From: a virus
Virus record (IMG/VR): IMGVR_UViG_3300025769_013579
Span: 1-37,994 of that record
Length of the DNA stretch: 37,994 nucleotides
Reading direction: 5' to 3' (one strand)
The translations under genes and the position numbers were made by a program. Below the pieces are notes generated by a model, which was not told where the DNA came from, did not search any database, and saw nothing but the letters and a program-made list of their open reading frames with translations. Of the stretch, positions 1-10,046 are shown one piece after another. Position 1 is the first letter of the stretch. Every line of letters starts with the position of its first letter.

Positions 1-3000
1 TGCCATAGTTGCTGAAGCAGTAGCATAAGCAACTGGAACTGCCGGCACGGCTGGGGTTCTTGTGATACTTGGGAAATCTAGAATTGGACTTTCCCACTTA
101 GGCATGATTGTCCATTTATTAGGATCTACTGATTTATATGAAGACCCTGCTGAAGTTGGGAACTCATTGTCTATGTTGATAGAGGCATCAATGTCCATTC
201 TGTTGAGCCAAGCACGATTCCACTTATAAGCAGGTGTTGTGTTTGTTGTTATGGTGTTTCCGTAAGCATCGACATAAGAGCCTGATGTAGCATCATAGTA
301 ACTTCCGCTTTCATTGAGGAAATCTACAAAGACTTCACCACGATCATTGTTTAGGATTTCTTCTAGTGTATATTCTTCTTTGTCCCCCAAAGGCATGAAG
401 GTAATACGAGCCAGTGAAGGTCCGTAGTAATATGGTGGTGTAAATGGAGCGAACTCACCACGGTGTTTAGGCCAAGCAGAACCAGAGGGTACCCAGGAGC
501 CAGAGGCCTCGGCAATTTCCCAAGGCTGGTAAATATAGCTTGTGTTAGTTGCTGGACCAAAAGCTGCTGGGTTGCTGTACATATTGAACTGATCAGTCTT
601 CATTAGACCGATCTCCATCATGTAAGCCTTTTTAGGATCAATAGTTACAGTACGAGCAGCGGCTGTAACTTCTTGAGAGCCCTTGGATGGGCTGCCGAAT
701 TGAGATACAAACTTCGTGAGTTTCCCTGGAGATCCAAACTTATTCTCCTTTGTCTTCAAGAAAAATTGTGGAACATTAGCAAGGAAGTTAGATACTGCTT
801 TTTTGTAAAGATTGTTAGAATCTATCTGCCCTTCAGTGAAAGACGCTGTAACATCTAGGTGAAGGAATGTGTTAATATCAGACATCACTGTTGCCAATGA
901 ACCAGTTGTGGTGCCTAAATCAGCAGTTAAGTAATCTTCAGGTGCCAAAATAGACTCAAAAGGAAGTCTGTCTGCCCAGAATAAAGCATTTACATCTGGA
1001 TCGGTCCAATCAAAATCTTCTCTATTTCTTCTTTGTCCCCCTGGGATTGTACCTGAAACATCAGCAGCACCAGTTAAAGCACCGTAGAGGCTGCCGAACA
1101 ATGGGTAGCCAATCTTATAGCCTGGATATATTGGATCATAAACAACAGTATTTTGCTCGACATATTGTCCTTCATTTCTTGTTACCCTGCGGATTGGATA
1201 ATCAACAGCAACACCAGACTTGATGGAGTTATACATGATGCCTGGTGCGAAGTATGGTCTTAATAATGTTCTCCACTGACTATGAGCACCAGCCTCAGAG
1301 CCTGTAAATTGTGCAGCAGCACTATAGGATTGGGAGAAAAGTGTTGATATTTCAAGGGTTCTATTCATTGGATAGAATCCATCGTAAGGCAACAACTTCA
1401 TAATCGCATCAGAATTTATCTCAAAGTGACGAGGATAATCATTAAAAATAAAATTGACATCGCCCTTATCATATGTCATAAAGTCAGATAAGAACTCCAT
1501 ATTATCCGTAGTAGAATACCTTGTGTAGAAGTCTGTGTTCGTTCCGTCAAAATTATTTGTATTTGCTCCCGTGATTTCTAGTGAGGAAGAAATCGCTGTG
1601 AACAGTGTTCGATTGGTCTTAAACTCGGATACATGCTCGCTTACACGATACTCTGGAATAATTGTGTGGGCCTTGCCTTTAAGTCTTAGTTCGGCTACCC
1701 ACTGGTCGTAACTATTATAGAATGGGTAAACCTGAGTAGCCAAGTCCCCTTTGTTTTCTCCATCGACAAATCTTCGCTCAGAAGCCGCTGTCCAAGCAGG
1801 ACGAGAGAAAGGCCCACCTGGAATACGGGGCTCAACAGATGTAGTAAGGGTGCTGAGAGTTCCTGTAGCAAAAGCAATGTTATAAACATACTGAGAAGAT
1901 ACTGTATCGGCTGTTAAGTAATAACTGCGACTACTTGTGACATACAGCGGATTACTGTCCGTTGTATAATCTATCACTGTCCCGTAATGAGTCATCATAA
2001 GCTCACCACAAGCGGTAGTTGATTGGTCAGCCAAGATAACAGAAGCCGAATAGGTTCCTGTATTGAATGCTGACCCAGCATATGTATCGGACAAATCAGA
2101 CCACAAATAAGAATCCATTGGCCATATAGATGCAGTGCCTGGGCCTGTTCCTTGAGGTGTCGAAGGGTTAGAAGGATTGTAAGGCAACTGTTCAGACCTC
2201 TGGATGACATATCCTTGAGAAGTTGTGAATGGAGCAGTCAATCTTGGGACTTGTCTATTGTCTCTTGCTTCAATTGTGGGAGAATAAAAAAGAACATCAA
2301 AATTGCTATAGAAAGTTGTTACAGTTTCTATATCAGCATCATTCTTCCAATAAGAGTTTGCAAACGCTAAACGAGCACGACTTCCAGAAAGGTAGGTGTT
2401 TATTTCTCTTGGGAAGATTGTCTCGTTGTATGCGAACATTTTTATCATATTCACGCCATTTAGAGTGCGAGATGAGTCACTATTTAGTTGTTCCCGCAAT
2501 GCTTCGTATGGTCGCTTGATTTTGTTGTGAGCAAACTTAAGATCGCCAGCAAGTTGTCTGTTAAGTTCTCGGTTCGCAAAGCCCATCAAAGAGTTGCCAT
2601 AACTGTATTCTAGATTAAGCGTAATCTTGTTGTCAGTTGTCTCTGAGGGGGATCCAATAAATGTCTCAATCTGATGGACGAGTGGCTTATATCGAGAGGT
2701 TATTGGAGGCTCAATAAATGCTTGAGAATAATAGTTTGTTATTGTGTTCCCGGCTTGATCAGTAGAAGTTCTTGACTGGGTAGAATCTAAATTATTAATC
2801 GCATCCTTAGAGACAACCTCTTCAGGAAGGAGTTCATAAAGATTATTCTTTCTTAGGTATCTTGCCGCATTTTTGTATTGTGTTGCAATCTGTGACCAGG
2901 GTGCATTATATGGATTATCTGACCAGATATAGTATGTATTTCCATCAGTCCAGGTGAAACCACCAGTCCCAGGATCAAATAAACTTGGTGCGTCCGCAGT

Positions 3001-4866
3001 AATATTTGTTCTTGATAGAGTGATATCTTCTGGATACTTTGAACCCGAAAGAACATAGTTGCTATATGTATTTGTGTCAGACCCAGATAAAGCAAAGAAC
3101 CACTGAGTACTATCACCCGCTGGAACTGGTCTTGTCACAAAATAAGCATCATAAACTGTCCCTGTTACGAATGTACTACCAGAAGCCTCTACTCGTTGGG
3201 TTTGGTTTCTTTGTGTTTTATGGACTGAAGCGACTGTTGTGCTTCCTGGCTCAAAACCGCCAAAGTCTGTATGTGTAGCAAGTTGCTTAATGTATGGATT
3301 CCGTACAGGCAAGTTGCGGAATGGAAGAGCATTATTAGATGAGAACTGATCAGATGCTACATCACGGAACTGCTGCTTAGAATCTACCTTATCACCTGGA
3401 GCAGAGAAACGATTCACAATGATTGTCTCGTTAATCTTTCTGGAAGTGATCTGACGAGGTGCGGGGAAATCTGCCGAACCAGTTAGTCCCAGTGTCCTAC
3501 GGTCAGGCGTTGTCACGAAAGCACTTGGTGTCTGATAGCTGTAGTTATCTGTGTTATAAGCCAAGTCCATGTTGGTTGCGGCTCGGTTAGCACCTTGAAC
3601 AACTTCATAGTTTCTGACGTAGTTACCAACTACACGAACACTATCGGATGTAAATAATGTTTTTATGTTCCTTATATTTACAGGTGCTTTGGCTGCCTGT
3701 CCTCGTAAATATTGACCCCTTGGGTTAGCTCCAGAAATCGCATCGATTGTGGCGGATGGTGCCTTACCACCTGCAAAAGCAGCGGTAGATCCATAAATGC
3801 TAGATATAAGAGATCCTGCAAACTCAATCCCATTCACTGAAGGTCCTGGAATCCTAGAGGATACAAATATCACCGCACCAGAAGAATAAGGTTCAACAAA
3901 GATGCGGAGACCCTGTGCTGTGATAGCAGCATTTAGACTATTCTTGAGGGCGGTTGCTACATCACTTACATTTAGAGCATCGGCAATACCCGAAACACTT
4001 TCAGTGCTTTCATCTATATTCACGCCAATATCAAAGCTAGTTATAAAACTGACGCCGTCTAAATCTAGAGTGACCTCTTTGCCGTCATAGTTTGCTATAT
4101 CAAAACCGCCGCCGATGTCGATTGTTATTGAAGCTATAGCAAAACCACCATCCAATGATATAGAAAACTGCTCTTTTCTTTCGCTTGTTCTCAATGGTGC
4201 ATTGTGTCGTGCCTGAATACCGCCAACATATCTTTCAGTGAAAGGTCCCTGAAGTGGAACCTCTCCGTTGTATGGCTGTATTTTATCGTTATGAAGATTT
4301 GCAAAATCTACATCTGTATAGCCTGATGATGATAGGAAAGATTGGTACCCTGTATTGACGCTTGAACTAAATGCACTGAAGGGAAGTACTTGTTCCCCTA
4401 CATAAGTTTGCCCATCTATAGTTGCCTTTACAGATAGTCTCTTTTTTAAGTTGGGATACAACTCATCAGTTATGTTTATCTCTTGCTCAAAGTCACCAAA
4501 TGCAATATTTGTTAAACGATTCTTTTTATTGAAAGGTTGATTACTTCCACCTTTTATAGATTTGTTTATTTCCGCATCTAGATTATAAATTCTTCTTTTA
4601 TCTGATTCCCTCTGAACCTCACGTTGAGCAGACTGTCTTGTGTATAAAACATCGCCAGACGAAGACAAAGGTGCATCGTATCTCTCTGCGTTTTCTTTCC
4701 ACCAAATAGCGTTCTTACTCTCATCAGAATCTATTGGAGCGTGGTTAAGAGCCCAACCGTGAGATCCCTGTAGGTTTAATCTTGCTTTACTTCTCTGGTT
4801 AGATCCGCCTATAACCCTTTTTGATGGTTTTGGTGGAGCAGAGTTTATAATAGTTTTATTAGCCAT
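1..4866 (-). CDS. Very large virion structural protein (partial, C-terminus outside window)
   Basis: The minus strand is open without a stop from an ATG at 4866 to the left edge, giving at least 1622 codons; the protein is incomplete at its C-terminus. It begins MANKTIINSAPPKPSKRV. The body is rich in Ser, Thr, Gly, Tyr and Asn, with recurring SGS/LSGS stretches typical of beta-rich phage tail proteins. I see no enzyme motif, signal peptide or membrane segment. An AAGGA lies about 13 nt before the ATG, and the start follows the stop of the LamG-like gene by 26 nt, so it is the next gene of the tail/baseplate operon. I do not recognise the family. Position and composition suggest a tail, baseplate or fibre component (inference). 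Short reading frames in other phases here are shadows. Confidence 0.85.
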   Translation of the reverse strand, partial: MANKTIINSAPPKPSKRVIGGSNQRSKARLNLQGSHGWALNHAPIDSDESKNAIWWKENAERYDAPLSSSGDVLYTRQSAQREVQRESDKRRIYNLDAEINKSIKGGSNQPFNKKNRLTNIAFGDFEQEINITDELYPNLKKRLSVKATIDGQTYVGEQVLPFSAFSSSVNTGYQSFLSSSGYTDVDFANLHNDKIQPYNGEVPLQGPFTERYVGGIQARHNAPLRTSERKEQFSISLDGGFAIASITIDIGGGFDIANYDGKEVTLDLDGVSFITSFDIGVNIDESTESVSGIADALNVSDVATALKNSLNAAITAQGLRIFVEPYSSGAVIFVSSRIPGPSVNGIEFAGSLISSIYGSTAAFAGGKAPSATIDAISGANPRGQYLRGQAAKAPVNIRNIKTLFTSDSVRVVGNYVRNYEVVQGANRAATNMDLAYNTDNYSYQTPSAFVTTPDRRTLGLTGSADFPAPRQITSRKINETIIVNRFSAPGDKVDSKQQFRDVASDQFSSNNALPFRNLPVRNPYIKQLATHTDFGGFEPGSTTVASVHKTQRNQTQRVEASGSTFVTGTVYDAYFVTRPVPAGDSTQWFFALSGSDTNTYSNYVLSGSKYPEDITLSRTNITADAPSLFDPGTGGFTWTDGNTYYIWSDNPYNAPWSQIATQYKNAARYLRKNNLYELLPEEVVSKDAINNLDSTQSRTSTDQAGNTITNYYSQAFIEPPITSRYKPLVHQIETFIGSPSETTDNKITLNLEYSYGNSLMGFANRELNRQLAGDLKFAHNKIKRPYEALREQLNSDSSRTLNGVNMIKMFAYNETIFPREINTYLSGSRARLAFANSYWKNDADIETVTTFYSNFDVLFYSPTIEARDNRQVPRLTAPFTTSQGYVIQRSEQLPYNPSNPSTPQGTGPGTASIWPMDSYLWSDLSDTYAGSAFNTGTYSASVILADQSTTACGELMMTHYGTVIDYTTDSNPLYVTSSRSYYLTADTVSSQYVYNIAFATGTLSTLTTSVEPRIPGGPFSRPAWTAASERRFVDGENKGDLATQVYPFYNSYDQWVAELRLKGKAHTIIPEYRVSEHVSEFKTNRTLFTAISSSLEITGANTNNFDGTNTDFYTRYSTTDNMEFLSDFMTYDKGDVNFIFNDYPRHFEINSDAIMKLLPYDGFYPMNRTLEISTLFSQSYSAAAQFTGSEAGAHSQWRTLLRPYFAPGIMYNSIKSGVAVDYPIRRVTRNEGQYVEQNTVVYDPIYPGYKIGYPLFGSLYGALTGAADVSGTIPGGQRRNREDFDWTDPDVNALFWADRLPFESILAPEDYLTADLGTTTGSLATVMSDINTFLHLDVTASFTEGQIDSNNLYKKAVSNFLANVPQFFLKTKENKFGSPGKLTKFVSQFGSPSKGSQEVTAAARTVTIDPKKAYMMEIGLMKTDQFNMYSNPAAFGPATNTSYIYQPWEIAEASGSWVPSGSAWPKHRGEFAPFTPPYYYGPSLARITFMPLGDKEEYTLEEILNNDRGEVFVDFLNESGSYYDATSGSYVDAYGNTITTNTTPAYKWNRAWLNRMDIDASINIDNEFPTSAGSSYKSVDPNKWTIMPKWESPILDFPSITRTPAVPAVPVAYATASATMA

Positions 4867-4892
4867 TTAGTAACTAGTTCCTTGCAGAGTAT

Positions 4893-7800
4893 CTATCCAA
4901 GCCTAGGTCTTAATAAGTCTGGGTCTATATCTGGTTCTACTTGCACTTCACCAATCTGGAAGTTTCTTGCCCAATCCTGAAGTCTTTGTTCATCTAGAAC
5001 ACCAGGGCTTACAAGCTGATTGCCACCAAGATCGCCTGGGTCTGGTTGTGCAGGTCGGCGGGGAGGATTGCTGACTACATCGCTAGGGTCGCCCTCGACA
5101 CCAATCTGTGTATTTGCACCGTTTATGTCACCAGTTATCTGATTTACTCCTGCCAGGCTTCCTAGTGGTTTAAGCAATGGAGCACGATATTGGAGTTTAT
5201 TTCTTTCCAAAGCATGACTCTCAACAATATTGCGAACATTAGCAGCATAACGAGCAGATGCGGGCATAAGTTGGTCAAGCATTTGAGTCATTGCTGTGTC
5301 AAGCCACTTGTAGTAATCAAGATATTTCTGTAGATCTACAATATCATTCTGGACTTTGCGGAAGAAGATTTCCCGCATTTTTTCCATGTGTTTGTAGTTC
5401 ATTCGGTACTTATTGACTGGCTCACCGATAAGGTTGTTGAAGTCTTTAATAGAGGCAAACAAGTGGAGCATACGATTAGAAATGCTGCGATACATGCTCT
5501 TTTCTATAGCAAAGAAGCTACTAGCAGGCTTCTTAAATGTTCCGAAGACTTCATCATCTACTGAGAGGACTTTTACCATCTCGTTAGAAGCGATGTATTC
5601 TGGTGGTAAAAGTTTATCAGCATAAACATATTGCTTACGAACTGGAGTGGATGAGTTTGTAAAGAAGTCGCCACGACCAGTGTGTTGTCGTAGATTTATG
5701 TTACTGAATGTATCCCCTTGGTATGTGGATTCATAATCTGTTCCCGCAGACCCAGAAGAGGCATCCTGTACTATGAAGCGGCCATTTGTATCTGATCCTG
5801 TTACTTCGGCGAACTCCCAGTTGAGTGCAAGTGTTTGAATACTTGGAATGAAAACGCCAGCACTTGCTGTTTGGAACAAGTAAGCATTTCTAGAAGGATG
5901 TAAAGACCCGTGAGTATCTACTTGTTTTGCCTGCAAATCTACAACTTCTGGTGAGAAGTAATCTGTCCAGTATCTTATACTTGAAGCACGGACATCGGTG
6001 GAAGTTAGAGTGCTTCCTGTAAAGTTTGTTTTGTGTGCCCCGATATAGATCCTTTTTGCGGAACCAATAATAGAAGACCCAGAAGCATAAGTCAAGTCTG
6101 TTGTTGCATTAAAATAGTTTTGCTTGGCTCCTGTGTCGAAATTAACACCATAAAGCCCAAGTTCATATCCTGTTGTGGAAACAGATGAATCTAAAACACC
6201 ATCAGAGAATGGATATCTTTTTGGCTTAATGGACAAGGATAGATTCCAGCGTTCGTTGTCATAGACGTTTCTGAAAATACTGGAAGTTAGAAGAGTATTA
6301 CCAGCACGATCTTCTACAACAAAGTAGGCGTCTTTTACACGGTAAGTTGGTGAGGTTATTTCTGCAAACTCGCCGGGACTCTTAACAGCATACACCTGCA
6401 AACCAAAATCATTTGCTGCCGACTCCCAAGTCAAATCTGTAGAAGTCTGACTTGTGTCGCTTGGTGTATGGAACCCATAAAGAGAGGAACTAACAACTTG
6501 AGGCATAATGTATGAAAGCTGATCCTGCTCATCTTTGTTAGGGAAGATGAACTCACCTTGTAAAGTAAAAGCATATTCATCAAGATCTGTAGAACCACTA
6601 ATGAGACCCACAGAGTTAGCGTTAGAAGAATCATAATACTGATAAACTGTAGCATCGTCATCAGACTGATTAAGCAAAGCTGTAAAATCTACGTACTTCT
6701 TCGTACTAACTGATGTAACATAGCTGCTGGAAAGCTCAAAGTCAGTGTCATCAGAATAAGTATTGAAAGCTAACACCTCTTCACCAACACCCAAACAACG
6801 AATGAAGTTTCTGACTGCCTTCTCGTTACCCTTGGATTTGAGAATAAAGTTGAGGTTATTATAAATGTTCTTGTAGATTGAGTTCTTAATATCTACCAAC
6901 TGTTGATCAAAGTTGATCTGCTCGTCTCTCTGGAAGAACTGTGCTAGTACATCTGCGTTTTCAAACAACTCTGGTGTCTGGATACCTAGATTCTCGACTA
7001 GTCTATCATTATAGGGGAACTCGTCTATTGAATCTGTAAGACTTCCGCTAATATACTTGTTATATTTTAGTTCCCTCAAGGATGTAAGCTGATTATAGAG
7101 CGTATCAAAATAGCCAGAAATGATTTGCGTTATAGATACGATTTCATTATTGTTGTTTTCTTCTTCCTCAATAATCCAGTTTGGAAGGTGGTTCAATAAT
7201 CTAGCATTATTATTGTAGTCGTAGGTTGATCCGCTCAACTCATAGCTACTCTTGACAGAAATATATTCAGGATGATTTGTTCTTACAATGGGGTCGCCAC
7301 GTTCGCTGACTGATTCAATCGATAGTTGATCTATGGCTGAGCCTGTGTTTCTACAGTTTGTTGTATATCCTGTGAATGTACCGTTAGAAACCCTACCAGA
7401 ATAATCTAATGTGACCTGATCAATACTGGCGGTTTGAGTGATGCCTTCATTGAATTTAAAATATACACCCAAAGAAACATTGGCATCATACTTGTCACTA
7501 CCGCCCTCCACATTAGAGAACCAATAACGACCAACTTGTTCAGCGTCTCTTTTTGTTTTCCAGAAGCGGAACTCATCTATAGAAGCTGACAACTTGCCAG
7601 CACCTTCTGTGAGCCCTGTTGAGCCTGATGGGTTTTGGCGGAGGGCACCAATATTACCAATCAAAGTTCCTGTAACGACTGTCTCAATGTTGGAGGTGCC
7701 TGTTATTCCTGTCTCTATACAGGTGCCATTTACATAGAAATCAATTGATGGCACACCAGATGAACCACTGGTATCAAATACAAATGAGAAGTTTCTCCAT

Positions 7801-8561
7801 GTCCCGTCAGAGATTGTTGTTTGCCCTGCGGTTGAGGGAACAGAAACATTGTTAAATCCTGTTGCACCAGACAACATGGTCACATTGAATTGCGTCTCAG
7901 AACCTGAAACAAGCTCTATCCTTAGTCTCCCATAATCTGCACTACCAGAGTCTGTGACCCCGTTAGTAAGATCGAAGATAACTTGTCGTGGGGACTCTGA
8001 TCCAGAGTCTATGAGGTCGTCCTTCTTTAGGAAGAACTCTACTGTTGAGCCGCTTGGACCACCAAACTCAAGATTTGATGTTCTATTTTTTGATTCATTA
8101 AATTTTGTGTTTAGGTGTGGCCCGCCCTTGACTTGAATATATTGATCAAGGGAAGAAGAATAATATCCTGAAGAGTTTGAATATGCGGTGCCGTAGTCTG
8201 CACCGATAGTAACAAAGCCAGTTGATCTAGGATATACCACCTCTAGCATATATTTTTCTAGTGGGTTTATGTTATTGTAGAAGTTTGTCTTCTCTAGCCC
8301 TGAGCCGTCATAAGGATAATCACTAGCGATGTATTCAAACGCATTCTTATAATATTCATAAGCAGACCCAAACTTTACAAAGTTCTCTGGGTCTGAATAA
8401 TCAATGGGTGGAAGGAAATAATCGTTACGTGCCGTAAGAGCATTTAAATGAGCTTCGGACTCTACCCCGTCGCCGACTGTATCAGGCGAACTGCTCTTGA
8501 GGTATTTACTTACCGTTGTGCCTTCTTTGTTGTTTTGATATAAACTCTTTAGGCTGCTCAT
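4893..8561 (-). CDS. Large tail protein with LamG/concanavalin-like domain (1222 aa)
   Basis: Residues about 163-350 look like a LamG/ConA-type jelly roll: a DGTWRNFSFVFD strand pair near 252-263, IDFYVNG near 273-279, and a closing SASIDEFRFWKTKR near 325-338. LamG-like folds bind carbohydrate or protein ligands and are common in phage adhesins. The rest is Ser/Gly/Tyr-rich, with a helical, coiled-coil-like stretch near residues 1040-1150 and a Pro-rich C-terminus. No signal peptide or membrane segment is visible. Its ATG overlaps the stop of the upstream DNRLRE-like gene (ATGA), so the two are probably translationally coupled. A role as a baseplate/tail-fibre protein contacting host surface glycans is inferred from the domain and neighbours. 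The fold assignment is by motif pattern only. Confidence 0.8.
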   Translation of the reverse strand: MSSLKSLYQNNKEGTTVSKYLKSSSPDTVGDGVESEAHLNALTARNDYFLPPIDYSDPENFVKFGSAYEYYKNAFEYIASDYPYDGSGLEKTNFYNNINPLEKYMLEVVYPRSTGFVTIGADYGTAYSNSSGYYSSSLDQYIQVKGGPHLNTKFNESKNRTSNLEFGGPSGSTVEFFLKKDDLIDSGSESPRQVIFDLTNGVTDSGSADYGRLRIELVSGSETQFNVTMLSGATGFNNVSVPSTAGQTTISDGTWRNFSFVFDTSGSSGVPSIDFYVNGTCIETGITGTSNIETVVTGTLIGNIGALRQNPSGSTGLTEGAGKLSASIDEFRFWKTKRDAEQVGRYWFSNVEGGSDKYDANVSLGVYFKFNEGITQTASIDQVTLDYSGRVSNGTFTGYTTNCRNTGSAIDQLSIESVSERGDPIVRTNHPEYISVKSSYELSGSTYDYNNNARLLNHLPNWIIEEEENNNNEIVSITQIISGYFDTLYNQLTSLRELKYNKYISGSLTDSIDEFPYNDRLVENLGIQTPELFENADVLAQFFQRDEQINFDQQLVDIKNSIYKNIYNNLNFILKSKGNEKAVRNFIRCLGVGEEVLAFNTYSDDTDFELSSSYVTSVSTKKYVDFTALLNQSDDDATVYQYYDSSNANSVGLISGSTDLDEYAFTLQGEFIFPNKDEQDQLSYIMPQVVSSSLYGFHTPSDTSQTSTDLTWESAANDFGLQVYAVKSPGEFAEITSPTYRVKDAYFVVEDRAGNTLLTSSIFRNVYDNERWNLSLSIKPKRYPFSDGVLDSSVSTTGYELGLYGVNFDTGAKQNYFNATTDLTYASGSSIIGSAKRIYIGAHKTNFTGSTLTSTDVRASSIRYWTDYFSPEVVDLQAKQVDTHGSLHPSRNAYLFQTASAGVFIPSIQTLALNWEFAEVTGSDTNGRFIVQDASSGSAGTDYESTYQGDTFSNINLRQHTGRGDFFTNSSTPVRKQYVYADKLLPPEYIASNEMVKVLSVDDEVFGTFKKPASSFFAIEKSMYRSISNRMLHLFASIKDFNNLIGEPVNKYRMNYKHMEKMREIFFRKVQNDIVDLQKYLDYYKWLDTAMTQMLDQLMPASARYAANVRNIVESHALERNKLQYRAPLLKPLGSLAGVNQITGDINGANTQIGVEGDPSDVVSNPPRRPAQPDPGDLGGNQLVSPGVLDEQRLQDWARNFQIGEVQVEPDIDPDLLRPRLG

Positions 8562-10045
8562 ACATCATCTTCTTCTATTTTAAATTTGAATACTTCGGGT
8601 TGTTCTCTATATTCACCTTGTAAATAGTAAGCAAACTGAATTCCATACATATAGCCAGGCTCTAAATACGAAGTATCTAACTCAAAATAGTTCCCGCTTA
8701 CGTCATACGATAAGCGAGTGAAGTTGTTGTTTGAGCTTCCAGTTCCGTAAGGAACTATCTCTAAGTTGTCGATTGATCGGAAAATGCGATAGTAAGCATC
8801 TTCAATGATAGTTGTTTCAACAGTAGCATTTGCAACTGTATAAATGTTTGGACTCCAGTCCTTATCTCTAACAAATACACGAAGTTTTGGCTTTTGACCT
8901 TTCTTGTACTCGTCATCCAAGTTTGTAATAGTTGTCAAATAAACTGTGTCGTATAATAAATCAGAAGTCGCCACTGATAGTGGTTCATAAGATCCTGTAT
9001 AGAACTCTATTCTAGAGCCGCCTGAACCTGTGTGCCAGACGTCAAATATTGTATCCAAGGAACTTGTAGAAGCAAAAGAAGCAGTATAAACACCTGTAAC
9101 TGTGTTGCCGTTCTCTACTAGCAAGCCGCCAGTTATAGCAGTTACTGAAGACCCATCTGAATCAACGACAGAAAGTGGATCGCCAGTTGGTGCAGTGCTT
9201 CCAGAATATATTTCAACCATCAACTTATTATCAGAAAGTCCTGGTATGTTTGTTAGCTGCCCACGGATAACATTATAGAGATAAAGTGTGTTAAGGTTAT
9301 CAGCGGCTGGAGCTATGCTGCTGCTAATGTAGAAGTTTCCTCTATTGTCTTTTCGAGCAGAATCCCAGCGAGCTTCAATAGTTGGTTGGTAGTGGAAGAA
9401 CTCACTAGTTCTCCCAAAAAATTTCTTAGTGTAGAAAGAGTCTGGACCGCTAAGATCATCATCAGGGAACTTAATGAGAAAACCATAGTTGTCAGTAGTA
9501 TCAAGCCATTTATATACTTGCTCTGAAATATCTATGGATATGTTCTCAAGACCTGTGTCAAAAGATATACTAGCAGAAGTATTCAATCCTGTAAGGAATG
9601 ACCCACCTGCTGTATCCCACTGAACTCCTGAAGAAGCTGAGATCCAGTTGGAGACACCAGCATCTGAATAGTTGTCCATATCCAAACCACGACCCTCTGT
9701 CCAGCTTTGAGAAAGCATCTTAAGGTCTAGAGTAAAGTTCTCTGGTGTTGTAGATCCGTGAGGAGCGTTGTAAAGATTAAGATGGAACTTAATACTTCCT
9801 GTGTCTGCCGGCAAGATCCCATTGTCAATATCTGACTGGATTGAACTGACAGGGAACTGTATAATGATTCTACTTTGTTCCGCATTTGTAGCGTTGATTG
9901 AGGCAGATGTTTGCCCTTGGATTACAAAAGCTTCCAATACATCAGCAGCACCCATATTGGAGCCAGTACCTCTAGTAATGAGGTTTTCCTTGAAAGCATT
10001 TGTGATTGTGTTATCTTTTGTTGCGTAATATTTTTTTATGCCCAT
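8558..10045 (-). CDS. Putative DNRLRE-like tail structural protein (495 aa)
   Basis: The N-terminal half (about 1-230) resembles DNRLRE-type beta-sandwich proteins: an early YATKDNTITNAF segment, alternating beta strands such as QSRIIIQFPVSSI, and a W-T-E-G-x-G-x-D turn (SWTEGRGLDMD) that recurs in that family. The remainder is beta-rich with SGS and TGS turns, ending in an acidic tail (FKIEEDDV). No enzymatic motif is seen. It starts 2 nt after the stop of the gp6-like gene and its stop overlaps the start of the LamG-like gene, placing it in the baseplate/fibre operon. A virion role is well supported by context; the DNRLRE assignment is tentative. Confidence 0.75.
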   Translation of the reverse strand: MGIKKYYATKDNTITNAFKENLITRGTGSNMGAADVLEAFVIQGQTSASINATNAEQSRIIIQFPVSSIQSDIDNGILPADTGSIKFHLNLYNAPHGSTTPENFTLDLKMLSQSWTEGRGLDMDNYSDAGVSNWISASSGVQWDTAGGSFLTGLNTSASISFDTGLENISIDISEQVYKWLDTTDNYGFLIKFPDDDLSGPDSFYTKKFFGRTSEFFHYQPTIEARWDSARKDNRGNFYISSSIAPAADNLNTLYLYNVIRGQLTNIPGLSDNKLMVEIYSGSTAPTGDPLSVVDSDGSSVTAITGGLLVENGNTVTGVYTASFASTSSLDTIFDVWHTGSGGSRIEFYTGSYEPLSVATSDLLYDTVYLTTITNLDDEYKKGQKPKLRVFVRDKDWSPNIYTVANATVETTIIEDAYYRIFRSIDNLEIVPYGTGSSNNNFTRLSYDVSGNYFELDTSYLEPGYMYGIQFAYYLQGEYREQPEVFKFKIEEDDV

Positions 10046-10046
10046 T

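Noticed and set aside
1-4866. Several 60-100 codon frames on both strands in the first 4.9 kb
   Set aside because: They are out-of-frame or antisense shadows of one continuous minus-strand frame that runs off the left edge.
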